Below are positions 51,218 to 60,520 of a stretch of DNA of 64,000 bases, one piece after another (the first letter of the stretch is position 1; each line of letters starts with the position of its first letter). This DNA comes from JALOAD01 sp023228995 [NCBI: Candidatus Muiribacterium halophilum] (GTDB lineage Bacteria > Muiribacteriota > Muiribacteriia > Muiribacteriales): contig JALOAD010000017.1 of NCBI GenBank assembly GCA_023228995.1, positions 1 through 64,000 on the forward strand, written 5' to 3'. Under the pieces are notes generated by a model, which made no database searches, was not told the origin of the DNA, and saw nothing but the letters and a program-made list of their open reading frames with translations. The translations under genes and the position numbers were made by a program.

Positions 51218-52087
51218 ATGAGATCTATGACAGCCTATGCTTCGCATGTGTTTTCAAGTGAAAGTATTAATGGCAGACTTGAGATAAAAAGTGTAAATTC
51301 TAAGAGTCTTGATTTAAAAATTAGAATACATGAAGCTTTAGGTGAAATTGAATATGAAATCTCATCTTGGGTTAGAAAAAAAATTCAAAGGGGAAAAGTT
51401 TTTATTAGAATTGATTTAGATTTTCCTCCTGAATTAAGTATTTACAAACTCAAAGAAAGTACTCTTTTATCTTATATTAAATTTATTGATAAAATAGAAA
51501 ATAGTTTTGATGGATTAGTAAAACCGTCATCTGTTGATATTTTGAAATTACCTGATGTAATGAAATGCGAGACAAATGAGGAAATTACTCAAAAAATAAA
51601 AAGTGCTATATTTCCGCAACTTGAAATTTTAATTGAAAAATTTAATAAAGTTAGAACTGCAGAAGGTGATGAATTGAAAAAATTCTTTTTTGAAAGTATT
51701 GATCTTTTGGAGCAGAATAAAATAAAGATTGAATCTTTTATTGAAGGTCAAAAATCTAAGATAAGAACAAGACTTGAAGAAAAATTTAAAGAATTGAGAG
51801 AGATTTCTGATTATAATTCTAATAGAATGGAAGAAGAACTTCTTTATTATTCAGAAAGACTTGATATTACCGAAGAAATTGTGAGAATAAATAGTCATAT
51901 TAAAATGTTAAAAAAAGAATTTAATATTGAAAAAAATGGTAAAAAAATTGATTTTATTTTTCAAGAAGTTAATAGAGAAACTAATACTATTGCTTCAAAA
52001 AGTCAGGATTTTGAAATTGTAAACTGTACAATTAGTATGAAAGATATTATATCTCAAATGCGTGAACAGATTGCGAATATAGAATAA
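51218..52087 (+). CDS. yicC: YicC-family endoribonuclease
   Basis: 289 residues. Begins MRSMTAYASHVF, the YicC N-terminal pattern (x-SMTG/AYA), and ends with GKKIDFIFQEVNRETNTIASK ... MREQIANIE, the DUF1732 signature. Family members are RNA-cleaving enzymes in E. coli. Gene order yicC-remA-gmk is the same as in Bacillus. Confidence 0.93.
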   Translation: MRSMTAYASHVFSSESINGRLEIKSVNSKSLDLKIRIHEALGEIEYEISSWVRKKIQRGKVFIRIDLDFPPELSIYKLKESTLLSYIKFIDKIENSFDGLVKPSSVDILKLPDVMKCETNEEITQKIKSAIFPQLEILIEKFNKVRTAEGDELKKFFFESIDLLEQNKIKIESFIEGQKSKIRTRLEEKFKELREISDYNSNRMEEELLYYSERLDITEEIVRINSHIKMLKKEFNIEKNGKKIDFIFQEVNRETNTIASKSQDFEIVNCTISMKDIISQMREQIANIE

Positions 52088-52131
52088 AATGCTGAGAATT
52101 TTAATTTAATAATAAAAATTTCGGAGGATAA

Positions 52132-52383
52132 ATGGACGAAAGCAGATTGATAAATGTTGGGTTTGGTAATTTTATTAATAAAGAAAGAATTATTGCTATT
52201 GTAAGCCCTGATTCAGCACCTGTAAAAAGACTTAAAGATGAGGCAAAATCTGCAAAAAAACTTGTTGACGCTACTTGTGGTAGAAAAACTCGTTCAATTA
52301 TTATTACTGATTCTGATCATATAATACTTGTTCCAATTCAACCTGAAACTCTAGCCGGGAGGTTTGAGAAAGACGATGAATAA
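52132..52383 (+). CDS. remA: RemA/DUF370 DNA-binding regulator
   Basis: 83 residues: INVGFGNFINKERIIAIVSP, SAPVKRLKDEAK, VDATCGRKTRSIIITDSDHI and IQPETLAGRF are close to Bacillus RemA, which forms a DNA-wrapping ring and activates matrix and osmoprotection genes. The conserved arginines RKTR for DNA contact are present. Stop overlaps the gmk start by 8 bp. A second DUF370 gene (remB-like) lies at 4719. Confidence 0.93.
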   Translation: MDESRLINVGFGNFINKERIIAIVSPDSAPVKRLKDEAKSAKKLVDATCGRKTRSIIITDSDHIILVPIQPETLAGRFEKDDE

Positions 52384-52972
52384 AAGTAAAGGTATGATAA
52401 TTGTAATTTCAGGTCCTTCAGGAGCTGGCAAAACTACATTAAGCAATAGATTAGTTAAAGAGTTTGATGATATTGAGTTTTCTGTATCTAGCACAACAAG
52501 AAATCCTAGGTCAAATGAAACTGATAAAGCTGAATATGATTTTATTTCAATTGATGAGTTCAAAAGAATGGTTGCTGAGAATGAATTTGCTGAATGGGCA
52601 GATGTTCATGGCAATTATTATGGTACAAAAAAACAATCCTTAAAAAATGCTCTTGAAAATGGTAAAAATATACTTCTTGAAGTTGATGTTCAAGGTGGTC
52701 TTCAGATAAAAGGTCAATTTCCTTATGATACTGTTATGATATTTATTGCTCCGCCTGATCATACTGAATTACAAAGAAGATTAGTTACAAGAAATACAGA
52801 TTCTGATGAGGTAATTGAAAAAAGACTTTTTAATTCACTTAAAGAAATGCTTTATATTGATAATTATGAGTATTTTATTGTAAATGATAATGTTGAAAGA
52901 GCTTATAAAATATTAAAAAGAATAATAAAAACTGAAAGATATAAAAGTTGTAGAAGAGTTTATAAATTTTAA
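52376..52972 (+). CDS. gmk: Guanylate kinase
   Basis: 198 residues. P-loop SGPSGAGKTTLSNRL, GMP-binding SSTTRNPRSNE and EYDF, and EVDVQGGLQI. ATG 52376 chosen, with GGGAGG 13 bp upstream; ATG 52394 is also possible. In most related orders rpoZ follows gmk; here it is replaced by 229 bp of hairpin repeats. Confidence 0.96.
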   Translation: MNKSKGMIIVISGPSGAGKTTLSNRLVKEFDDIEFSVSSTTRNPRSNETDKAEYDFISIDEFKRMVAENEFAEWADVHGNYYGTKKQSLKNALENGKNILLEVDVQGGLQIKGQFPYDTVMIFIAPPDHTELQRRLVTRNTDSDEVIEKRLFNSLKEMLYIDNYEYFIVNDNVERAYKILKRIIKTERYKSCRRVYKF

Positions 52973-52978
52973 TAAAGC

Positions 52979-53063
52979 TGTGAATGGTGAGTGGTGAAGT
53001 AGTGAATGGGAAAAAGATTGTTTTAAATCAATTTCACTATTTGACTGTTTCGCTATCTCGCAG
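52979..53063. repeat. GTGAAATGG long-hairpin repeat
   Basis: TGTGAATGGTGAGTGGTGAA ... TTTCACTATTTGACTGTTTC ... CGCTATCTCGCAG, following gmk. Confidence 0.75.
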
Positions 53064-53069
53064 GGTTTA

Positions 53070-53160
53070 AATGGTGAGATGGTAAGAGTAATGTTGAATT
53101 ATTAGAGCCGTAAAAGCTTTAAACCTACTTCACCATTTTACCATTTCGCTAATTCGCAAA
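53070..53160. repeat. GTGAAATGG long-hairpin repeat
   Basis: AATGGTGAGATGGTAAGA ... TTCACCATTTTACCATTTCG ... CTAATTCGCAAA; a second, adjacent copy between gmk and coaBC. Confidence 0.75.
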
Positions 53161-53201
53161 TTTTAAATTTCAAAGTGTGACAGATAAAACCGGAGATAAT
53201 T

Positions 53202-54416
53202 GTGAACTTTTTTAAGAATAAACGCATACTTATTGGTGTAAGTGGTGGAATTGCAGCTTATAAAGCTGTGATATTATGTAGTATATTGAGAAAAGCTGGA
53301 GCTAAATTAAAAATTGTATTAACAGAAAATGCTCAAAAATTTGTTACTAAATTAACTTTTGAGTCTGTATCAGGCTTTCCTGTTTATGTTTCAATGTGGG
53401 AAAAACAAGGATTTGATATTGACCATATATCTTTAAAAGATTTTGCAGATATTACTATTATTGTTCCTGCTACTGCAAACATAATTGGAAAAGCAGCATG
53501 CGGAATATGTGATGATTTACTTTCAACAGTTTTAATCGGTTTAAAAACTCCTGTTTTTGTTGTTCCAGCAATGAATTCAGATATGTATCAAAATAATATT
53601 TTACAACAAAATATTCAAAAACTTAGTCAAAATGGTTTTTATTTTATGGAACCATGTATTGGAAATCTTGCTTGTGGAGTTGTTGGAAAAGGTAAAATGC
53701 CAGAACCTGAAGAAATTTTAGAATTTATTGAAAATAAATTAAATTTTAGTGAGAATTCTTCTCAAAAAACAATAATGATAACTCTGGGTGCTACTAGGGA
53801 ATATTTTGATAGGGCTAGATTTTTATCAAATCCGTCTACTGGTAAAATGGGATCTGCTATTATTGATGAATTAATTAATAATAATTTTAATGTAATTGCA
53901 GTTTGTGGTCATATTTCAGAAAATATTGTTATTAATAAAAAAGCATTGTGCATTAATGTTGTAAGTGCAATTGACATGGAAAAAGCAGTTGAAGAAAATA
54001 TAAAAAAGGTTGCAGCTTTTATTTCATGTGCTGCTGTAAGTGATTTTAGACCTGAATTTATTTTTGATGGCAAATTAAAAAAACAAAATGCTGACCTTAA
54101 TAATATAAAATTTGTTAAAAATCCTGATATTCTTAAAAATGTAAGTGCTGCAAATCCCGATATTTTGATGATTGGTTTTGCTGCTGAAACTGATAATTTT
54201 ATTGATAATGGTTTAAAAAAATTAAAACAAAAATCTTTAGATATGCTTGTTCTTAACGATATTTCAAGAAAAGATATTGGTTTTGCCACTGACAATAATG
54301 AAGTTATTATATTTGAAAAAAATATTCAAGAACCATATTTAGTCAAAAAAAGCTCTAAATCTGATATATCTAAAATAATTGTTAAAAAGATAAAAGAAAT
54401 ATTAAATAAAAATTAA
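53202..54416 (+). CDS. coaBC: Bifunctional CoaBC (PPC decarboxylase / PPC synthetase)
   Basis: 404 residues, GTG start with CGGAG 11 bp upstream. The CoaC half has GVSGGIAAYKAV, DHISLKDFAD (His), VPAMNSDM and CGVVGKGKMPEP (catalytic Cys region). The CoaB half has GATREYFDRARFLSNPSTGK, AAVSDFRP and K-containing KIIVKKIKE. Two steps of coenzyme A synthesis. Confidence 0.96.
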   Translation: MNFFKNKRILIGVSGGIAAYKAVILCSILRKAGAKLKIVLTENAQKFVTKLTFESVSGFPVYVSMWEKQGFDIDHISLKDFADITIIVPATANIIGKAACGICDDLLSTVLIGLKTPVFVVPAMNSDMYQNNILQQNIQKLSQNGFYFMEPCIGNLACGVVGKGKMPEPEEILEFIENKLNFSENSSQKTIMITLGATREYFDRARFLSNPSTGKMGSAIIDELINNNFNVIAVCGHISENIVINKKALCINVVSAIDMEKAVEENIKKVAAFISCAAVSDFRPEFIFDGKLKKQNADLNNIKFVKNPDILKNVSAANPDILMIGFAAETDNFIDNGLKKLKQKSLDMLVLNDISRKDIGFATDNNEVIIFEKNIQEPYLVKKSSKSDISKIIVKKIKEILNKN

Positions 54417-54460
54417 AGTCTTTAAAATAAAATTCCGATAAATATAAGATATATATATAA

Positions 54461-54533
54461 TGGTGAAAGAGTGAAGTGGGAAGATAGGAAAAGCTTTAAA
54501 TGCATTTCACTATTTTGATTCGCTATCTCGCAG
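54461..54533. repeat. GTGAAATGG long-hairpin repeat
   Basis: TGGTGAAAGAGTGAAGTGGG ... AAAGCTTTAAATGC ... TTCACTATTTTGATTCG and CTATCTCGCAG, before the aldolase operon. Confidence 0.75.
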
Positions 54534-54622
54534 TATTTTTACACATTGACAAATGCTGTATTATTTTTTACAATAACTGAACTGTTCATTCACTTAATAA
54601 ACAGTTCACAAGGAGGTGTATT

Positions 54623-55390
54623 ATGATCGGAGGTAAACACAATTTGCTTAGTAATATTAGAGATGCTGTCTATGAATTGAAAGAAGAATACGGTGCATGT
54701 TCGCTTAAATTAGGAACTGAAGCAGAAGCTAATACTTTTGAAGATATTGCTTATATGCAAGAAAATGTTGGCGATATTATCCCGATTATTGTTAAAGTTG
54801 GGGGTTGTGAAGCTAGAAATGATATTAGAAAAATGGCTAAAATCGGTGTTTCTGGTATTGTTGGACCAATGATTGAATCACCTTATTCTTTAAAGATTTT
54901 TGTTAATACTATGAAATTATATTATGGAGAGCTTGATAATGTTAATACTATTATTAATATTGAATCTATAACTGGTTTTGAAAATCTTGGGAGAATTATA
55001 AATTCACCTTTTTTTGAAAGTGTTGATCAAATTACCATAGGAAGATCTGATTTTTCAGGTTCAATTGGTATAGAAGCTGATCATCCAAAAGTTTATGAAT
55101 TTGTTAGAGAAATTGTCAATGCTGCTCATAAAGCTGGTAAAATAACTTCGGTTGGTGGTGGAATTACTCCATTAAATGCTATAAAAATAAAAGAATATAC
55201 TAAAACAGAAAAAATTAACATAAGAACTGCTGTTGTAGATCTTAGAAAATGTAAAGATATTTTTGAAGCTATAAAAAAATCACTTGAACTTGAAATATTA
55301 ATTCTTGAAAATAACAAATTATTGTTTCCTGAATATACAGATTATTATATTAATCGAATAAAAGTTATAAAAGAAAGAATTGCTTGCTGA
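54623..55390 (+). CDS. HpcH/HpaI-family aldolase or lyase
   Basis: 255 residues. Pattern of the pyruvate-aldolase/citrate lyase beta family: LKLGTEAEANTFEDI, IVGPMIESPYSLKIF (Glu metal ligand), INIESITGFENLG and ITIGRSDFSGSIG (Asp metal ligand). Substrate cannot be told. AAGGAGGTG precedes the ATG. First gene of a five-gene operon of overlapping frames ending in a LysM protein. Genes of this group with ATP-grasp partners may build a specialised acyl or sugar compound. Confidence 0.75.
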   Translation: MIGGKHNLLSNIRDAVYELKEEYGACSLKLGTEAEANTFEDIAYMQENVGDIIPIIVKVGGCEARNDIRKMAKIGVSGIVGPMIESPYSLKIFVNTMKLYYGELDNVNTIINIESITGFENLGRIINSPFFESVDQITIGRSDFSGSIGIEADHPKVYEFVREIVNAAHKAGKITSVGGGITPLNAIKIKEYTKTEKINIRTAVVDLRKCKDIFEAIKKSLELEILILENNKLLFPEYTDYYINRIKVIKERIAC

Positions 55391-56586
55391 TGAAAGTTTT
55401 AATTATCGGAGGCGGACTTTTTCAGAATTTTGCACTTAAAAAAGCCAATGAACTTGGCTTTTTTACTATTTGTGCTGATATGGATAAAAATGCTCTAGGA
55501 AGACAAAACTGTGATGTTTTTATTAATGAATCAACAAGAGATTATAAGGCTATTATTACTTCATTAAAAAATCAAAATATAAAACCCGATGCTGTTTTAA
55601 CTGTTGGTACAGATATGAGCAGAACTGTTTTTTATGTAAGTAGGGAGTTTGGACTTGATTCAGGATTTGAAAATCCTGATAATATTGTTAATAAAATTTC
55701 AATGAGAAAAAAGCTTTCTCAAAGTAGAATAAATCAGCCAAAATTTGTTTATTCAGATGAATTAAAAGATATTTTAAATAAAAGGATTAAATTTAATTTA
55801 AAATTTCCTCTTGTTTTAAAACCTTCGGAAAATATGGGAGCAAGGGGTGTTATAAAAGTTAATGATGATAATGATATTATTAAGAATTTTGAAATGACTC
55901 AAAAATTTGCACAAGATAAAAATGTAATTCTTGAAGAATTTATGGAAGGTCCAGAACTTTCTGTTGAATGTATAATTCTTAATAAAAAATGCTATGTTAT
56001 GGTTATTGGTGATAGACATATTGAAAAAGAACCGTATTTTGTTGAAACTGGTCATTCATGTCCAAGCCGAGTAAATCAAAGTATATTAAATGAAATCCCT
56101 GATTTTATGCAAAAAGCTGCTAATTCACTGGGCATTTACAATGGTCCGTGTAAAGGTGATATAAAAATCTGTAATGGAAAACTTATGATTGGGGAAATAG
56201 CTGGTAGATTATCAGGTGGTTTTATGTCATCTCACACTTTACCTATATCAACCGGAATAGATGCTCTTAAAATTGCTATTAAGCAAAGATTAGGGCTTTT
56301 TATTGAAGATAAAGAGTTAATACCTTCAAAAAACATTATATGTATTGAAAGAGCTATTATTCCGCAACAAACTGGAATTATCAAAAAAATATCTAATACC
56401 AAAAAAGCTTTAAAAATTCCGGGAGTTGAATTTATTCATTATAATCTTAAATCTGGGGATAAATTTGGAGAACTTGTAAGTAATATTGGAAAAGTTGGCA
56501 ATGTAATTATATCAGCAGAAGATTTTGAACAAGCTAATAAAATTTATCAACAAGTTTTAAATACAATAAAGGTAGAATTAAATTGA
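55390..56586 (+). CDS. ATP-grasp enzyme (CarB-like)
   Basis: 398 residues. N-terminal preATP-grasp Rossmann fold (VLIIGGGLFQNFALKKANEL), ATP-grasp domain with FPLVLKPSENMGARGVIKV, VILEEFMEGPELSVECII and KGDIKICNGKLMIGEIAGRL (metal ligands). C-terminal 90 residues are purK-like. Forms carboxylate-amine or peptide-like bonds; substrate not predictable. The ATG overlaps the aldolase stop by 1 bp; a TTG 6 bp upstream is less likely. Confidence 0.8.
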   Translation: MKVLIIGGGLFQNFALKKANELGFFTICADMDKNALGRQNCDVFINESTRDYKAIITSLKNQNIKPDAVLTVGTDMSRTVFYVSREFGLDSGFENPDNIVNKISMRKKLSQSRINQPKFVYSDELKDILNKRIKFNLKFPLVLKPSENMGARGVIKVNDDNDIIKNFEMTQKFAQDKNVILEEFMEGPELSVECIILNKKCYVMVIGDRHIEKEPYFVETGHSCPSRVNQSILNEIPDFMQKAANSLGIYNGPCKGDIKICNGKLMIGEIAGRLSGGFMSSHTLPISTGIDALKIAIKQRLGLFIEDKELIPSKNIICIERAIIPQQTGIIKKISNTKKALKIPGVEFIHYNLKSGDKFGELVSNIGKVGNVIISAEDFEQANKIYQQVLNTIKVELN

Positions 56587-57470
56587 TTAATAATGTAAAT
56601 AAAATATTTAATGAAAAATGCTTTAATTGTCCAATTTGTGATGGTGTTTTATGTGCTGGTATTCTTCCTGGTATGGGCGGATTTGGTAATGGTAAAACTT
56701 TTCAAAATAATTATAATTCATGGGAAGAAATTGAAGTTGATATAAAAGGAGTTGATTATCCGCTAATTGGTATAGCTCCAATGACTGGTGCAACTGAAAA
56801 CATGGGTGGTTTTCTTTCTGAAAGACAATTTCAACATTATCTTGCTATAGGTTCACAGGTTAATGGTGTTTTTTATTGTGCAGGAGATGGAAATCCTGAT
56901 TTCAAGCTTCATTATGGTCTTGAAGCTATTGAAAAATATGGTGGAAAAAAAAGTGGGATTTTTTTAAAACCTTATGTATTTGAAGAACTTAAAAGAAGAA
57001 TTGGTTTTTTTTCAAATAAAATAAAATTTTTTGGAATTGATATTGATTCAGCAACTCTTGTAAATCTCAAAGGTAAAGTTAAGCTTGAAGAAAAAGGCTG
57101 GGAAGAACTTTTAACTATAAAAAAATTAACTAAAATTCCATTTGTTATAAAAGGAATTTATTCTACAAAACAATTTGAAATTGTTCAAAAAGTTAGACCT
57201 TATGCAATTGTTATATCAAATCATGGTGGTAGGATTTTTGATAATGGTAAGGGAACAGCTTATCTTTTAAAAGAATTTGAATCGCAATTAAGACCTTATG
57301 TCAATGAAATATGGGTTGATGGTGGATTAAGGACAGAAAATCATATAAAAAAAGCAAAAGCTCTTGGTGCTGATAGAGTTTTAATAGGTCGTCCTATTGC
57401 TGTAAGCACAATATTAAACAAAGAAAATGGAGTTGATAAATTTTTTGAAAAAGCTGGCATTTGTATTTAA
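56583..57470 (+). CDS. FMN-dependent alpha-hydroxy-acid oxidase family protein
   Basis: 295 residues, shorter than glycolate oxidases (about 360). Starts near CFNCPICDGVLCAGILPGMGG, a Cys-containing N-terminus typical of clostridial alpha-hydroxy-acid oxidising proteins. The FMN and substrate motifs VISNHGGRIFDNG and VDGGLRTENHIKKAKALGAD and LIGRP are present, with active-site His in the NHGGR motif. Start TTG at 56583, overlapping the ATP-grasp stop; the next ATG is too far inside. Confidence 0.8.
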   Translation: MINNVNKIFNEKCFNCPICDGVLCAGILPGMGGFGNGKTFQNNYNSWEEIEVDIKGVDYPLIGIAPMTGATENMGGFLSERQFQHYLAIGSQVNGVFYCAGDGNPDFKLHYGLEAIEKYGGKKSGIFLKPYVFEELKRRIGFFSNKIKFFGIDIDSATLVNLKGKVKLEEKGWEELLTIKKLTKIPFVIKGIYSTKQFEIVQKVRPYAIVISNHGGRIFDNGKGTAYLLKEFESQLRPYVNEIWVDGGLRTENHIKKAKALGADRVLIGRPIAVSTILNKENGVDKFFEKAGICI

Positions 57471-58368
57471 AGGAAGCATGTCACAAGGTTTTGGGCATGT
57501 TGCTAGAACTGCTTATATATATAAAAACCTTAATAATGTTAAATGTTATTTTTTATTTAATGGTGATAAAAATTTATTAAATAATCTTTTTGACTCAAAT
57601 GTTTTTTATTTTGAAAATGAAATTGAACTTATTGAAAAATTAAAATTTATTAATGCTGATTGGGTTATATTTGATAGACAAAAAAATCCATTAAATACAA
57701 TTTTATCTGTGAGAACTGATAAAACTAAAACTTTTATTATTGAAGATGAGGATATGAATCCTCAAAATACAGATATTTTATGGGATGCAAATAAAAATTT
57801 TGCGTCTGATATTGATAATTTTTATACAGGTGCTAAGAATTTTATATTAAATCCTATTATTGAGAATTATTGTAAAAATAAAATAAATAAAAAAACTAAT
57901 TCAATATTTATTTCACTTGGCGGAACAGATGTTAGGGAAAACATCCCTTTTCTTATAAAAAATCTTAAAGATAAATACTTTTTAAATATACTTCCTGGCA
58001 TAAGATATAATGAATATTTGAAATATAAAGGTTTAAATGTTAATATTTTAAATAATAAAACAATATTTTATGATTTTGCACAAAAGAGTGATATTGGTAT
58101 TGTTTCGGGTGGAATAACAATGTATGAGTTTGTAAAGATGAATATTCCAACTCTTGTGTGGCCGCAAGTACACCATCAAATAAAAAGTGTAGAGCAACTT
58201 GAAAAACTTAAAATTGTAAAAAAAATTGCTTATTATAATAATACTGTTAATAAGATTATCGATTTTGCCGAAAATTATAAAGAAAGGCATGATCTTTTTA
58301 TAAACATGAAAAAATTTGAAATTGGACATGGTTTTAAAAAGGTAAAAAAAATTTTGGAGGAAACATGA
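57427..58368 (+). CDS. SpsG/PseG-like glycosyltransferase-fold protein
   Basis: 313 residues. N-terminal SMSQGFGHVARTAYIYKNL matches the G-x-G-H-V-x-R motif of SpsG/PseG proteins (UDP-sugar hydrolase and related GT-B folds); later ISLGGTDVRENI and IVSGGITMYEFVKMNIPTLV form the C-domain nucleotide site. Activity (hydrolysis or transfer) is not resolved. It overlaps the preceding oxidase by 44 bp, and true start may be an internal TTG or ATG (57433-57478). Confidence 0.7.
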   Translation: MELINFLKKLAFVFKGSMSQGFGHVARTAYIYKNLNNVKCYFLFNGDKNLLNNLFDSNVFYFENEIELIEKLKFINADWVIFDRQKNPLNTILSVRTDKTKTFIIEDEDMNPQNTDILWDANKNFASDIDNFYTGAKNFILNPIIENYCKNKINKKTNSIFISLGGTDVRENIPFLIKNLKDKYFLNILPGIRYNEYLKYKGLNVNILNNKTIFYDFAQKSDIGIVSGGITMYEFVKMNIPTLVWPQVHHQIKSVEQLEKLKIVKKIAYYNNTVNKIIDFAENYKERHDLFINMKKFEIGHGFKKVKKILEET

Positions 58369-59159
58369 ACAAAAAAGTAATCGGAATTATTATTGTAGTG
58401 ATAGCAGCAATCCTTCTTATTAGGACTTGTAGTTCAGAAAAACCAGAGATAAAGGTTACTGACAATAAAATAGAACCAATTATTCAGGAGGATGTGAAAG
58501 CACCTGTTGATGAAATGAAATTTGAAGAAGAAGATGAATATGAAGAAGAAGTTTTTCAGCCTAAAATCGAAGAAAAATCAATTACAACTGCTGCAACAAT
58601 TGAAAAAATTGAAGTTAAAGAAAATATAAAAAGAAAATCTCCAACTTATGAAAATAAAGAAGATTTCTTTTATATTGTAAGACCTAATGATACATTATGG
58701 AGTATTGCACTTGAATATTATATAGATCCATATTCTTATCAAAAAATTGCAGATTATAACAATATAAATGATGCAACTAAAATATATCCAGGTAGAAAAA
58801 TAATGTTTCCAGGTAAAATTGTAAATAGAGATTATATTGTAACTGTTGAAAAAGGTGAGACTTTATGGGAAATTGCGGGCAGAATTTATGGCGATAACAG
58901 TATGTGGAAATTCCTTGCAGGATATAATGGTATAAATCTTCAAAAAAGAATTATATGGCCTGGTATGAAACTTAGAGTACCTCATAATACTCTTATGATA
59001 AAAGCAATTAAAGGTGATGATTTCTTTAAAATCTCCAAAAGAGTATATAATACACCATTGTTTGCTTCAAGACTTGCAAAGTATAATAATGATGATTATG
59101 TTTATTATGCTCAAGAAGGTAGCAAAATATTTTATCCAGAGTTAAAGATTCAGGAATAA
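58365..59159 (+). CDS. Membrane-anchored LysM protein
   Basis: 264 residues. Short N-terminal transmembrane segment (residues 5-20) with a CSS at its end (possible anchor), an acidic/Pro region to about residue 95, then three LysM-type repeats: IVRPNDTLWSIALEYYIDPY, VEKGETLWEIAGRIYGDNSM and a third degenerate (IKGDDFFKISKRVY). Binds peptidoglycan; role in the operon unknown, but it places the operon product at the envelope. It overlaps the SpsG-like gene by 4 bp. Terminator downstream. Confidence 0.85.
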   Translation: MNKKVIGIIIVVIAAILLIRTCSSEKPEIKVTDNKIEPIIQEDVKAPVDEMKFEEEDEYEEEVFQPKIEEKSITTAATIEKIEVKENIKRKSPTYENKEDFFYIVRPNDTLWSIALEYYIDPYSYQKIADYNNINDATKIYPGRKIMFPGKIVNRDYIVTVEKGETLWEIAGRIYGDNSMWKFLAGYNGINLQKRIIWPGMKLRVPHNTLMIKAIKGDDFFKISKRVYNTPLFASRLAKYNNDDYVYYAQEGSKIFYPELKIQE

Positions 59160-59191
59160 ATTTGATTGAATTTAATTGAAATGAATAATAT

Positions 59192-59227
59192 TAAAAAAGC
59201 TTTGATAAATATATCAGAGCTTTTTTT
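59192..59227 (+). terminator. Terminator of the aldolase-LysM operon
   Basis: AAAAAGCT-T-TGATA / TATCA-G-AGCTTTTTTT stem with loop AATA. Confidence 0.85.
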
Positions 59228-59251
59228 GTTTGAAATTTAGTGGAGGATTTG

Positions 59252-60520
59252 GTGGAAAATATAAAAATGGGTGTAATTGGATTAGGTTATGTGGGATTTC
59301 CTCTTGCCGTTGAATTTGGAAGGATAATTGATGTTGTAGGATTCGATGTAAAGAAAAAAAGAATTGCTGAACTTATGAATGGAATAGATAAGACAAATGA
59401 AGTTTCAGAAGAAAAATTCAAAGCTGCAAAGAGACTTAAAGTAAGTCACAGCATAGAAGATATAAAAGATTGTAATTTTTTTGTTGTTACAGTTCCAACT
59501 CCTATTGATGAATATAAAGTACCAGACCTTTCACCAGTTATATCAGCTACAGAAACTGTTGGTTCTATTCTTAAAAAAGGAGATTATGTAGTATATGAAT
59601 CAACTGTTTATCCAGGAGTAACCGAAGAAATATGTGTCAATATTCTTGAAAGAGAGTCAAATCTTAAATTCAATGAAGATTTTTTTGTAGGATATTCTCC
59701 TGAAAGAATTAATCCAGGTGATAAAGAGCATACATTTACAAAAATATTAAAAGTAGTATCAGGTTCTACAAAAGAAGCTTGTGATAGAATTGCAAATGTA
59801 TATTTATCAGTCGTTAAAGCTGGAGTTCATAAAGCTCCTTCAATAAAAGTGGCTGAAGCTGCTAAAGTAATAGAAAACACTCAAAGAGATGTTAATATAG
59901 CACTTATAAATGAACTTGCTATGCTTTTTAATAAAATAGGAATTGATACAAAAGAAGTTCTCGAAGCTGCTGGAACTAAATGGAATTTTTTACCATTTTC
60001 ACCAGGACTTGTTGGAGGACATTGTATTGGAGTTGATCCTTATTATCTAACTTTTAAAGCTCAGTATGAAGGATTTCATCCTCAAATGATACTTGCTGGC
60101 AGAAGAACTAATGATGGCATGGGTAAATATGTTGCTGAGCAAGTTATTAAACTTATGACAAGAAAAAAGATACAAGTTGTTGATTCTAATGTATTAATGA
60201 TGGGTTTTACATTTAAAGAAAACTGTCCTGATACAAGAAACACAAGAGTTATTGATATTTATGAAGAGTTAAAAAGTTTTCATATAAGTATTGATATATG
60301 GGATCCATGGGCTGATACAGAAGAAACAGAGCATGAATATGGGATTTCTATAATGAAAGAAAAACCTCAAAAAAAATATAATGCAGTTATTATTTCAGTA
60401 GGACATAATCAGTTTTTAAAATTAAAAAAAGAAGAGCTTTTAGAGTTTCTTGAAGAAAACAATGTTATATACGATGTAAAAGGAGTTTTTCCAAAAAAAT
60501 ACTCAGATGGAAGATTGTGA
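59252..60520 (+). CDS. UDP-N-acetyl-sugar 6-dehydrogenase (WbpA/TviB type)
   Basis: 422 residues. NAD Rossmann motif [17 protein letters not shown], catalytic Lys and Asn region [33 protein letters not shown] with the catalytic Cys, and [18 protein letters not shown]. The FTFKENxPDxRN form is typical of UDP-ManNAc and UDP-GalNAc dehydrogenases. GTG at 59252 is chosen, with GGAGG 5 bp before; an in-frame GTG at 59240 overlaps the Shine-Dalgarno. Makes uronic acid sugars for surface polysaccharide; no other polysaccharide genes lie in the window. Confidence 0.88.
   Translation: MENIKMGVIGLGYVGFPLAVEFGRIIDVVGFDVKKKRIAELMNGIDKTNEVSEEKFKAAKRLKVSHSIEDIKDCNFFVVTVPTPIDEYKVPDLSPVISATETVGSILKKGDYVVYESTVYPGVTEEICVNILERESNLKFNEDFFVGYSPERINPGDKEHTFTKILKVVSGSTKEACDRIANVYLSVVKAGVHKAPSIKVAEAAKVIENTQRDVNIALINELAMLFNKIGIDTKEVLEAAGTKWNFLPFSPGLVGGHCIGVDPYYLTFKAQYEGFHPQMILAGRRTNDGMGKYVAEQVIKLMTRKKIQVVDSNVLMMGFTFKENCPDTRNTRVIDIYEELKSFHISIDIWDPWADTEETEHEYGISIMKEKPQKKYNAVIISVGHNQFLKLKKEELLEFLEENNVIYDVKGVFPKKYSDGRL

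Noticed and set aside
53202-54416. Frame disruption between CoaC and CoaB halves
   Set aside because: The frame is continuous and both halves carry their motifs.
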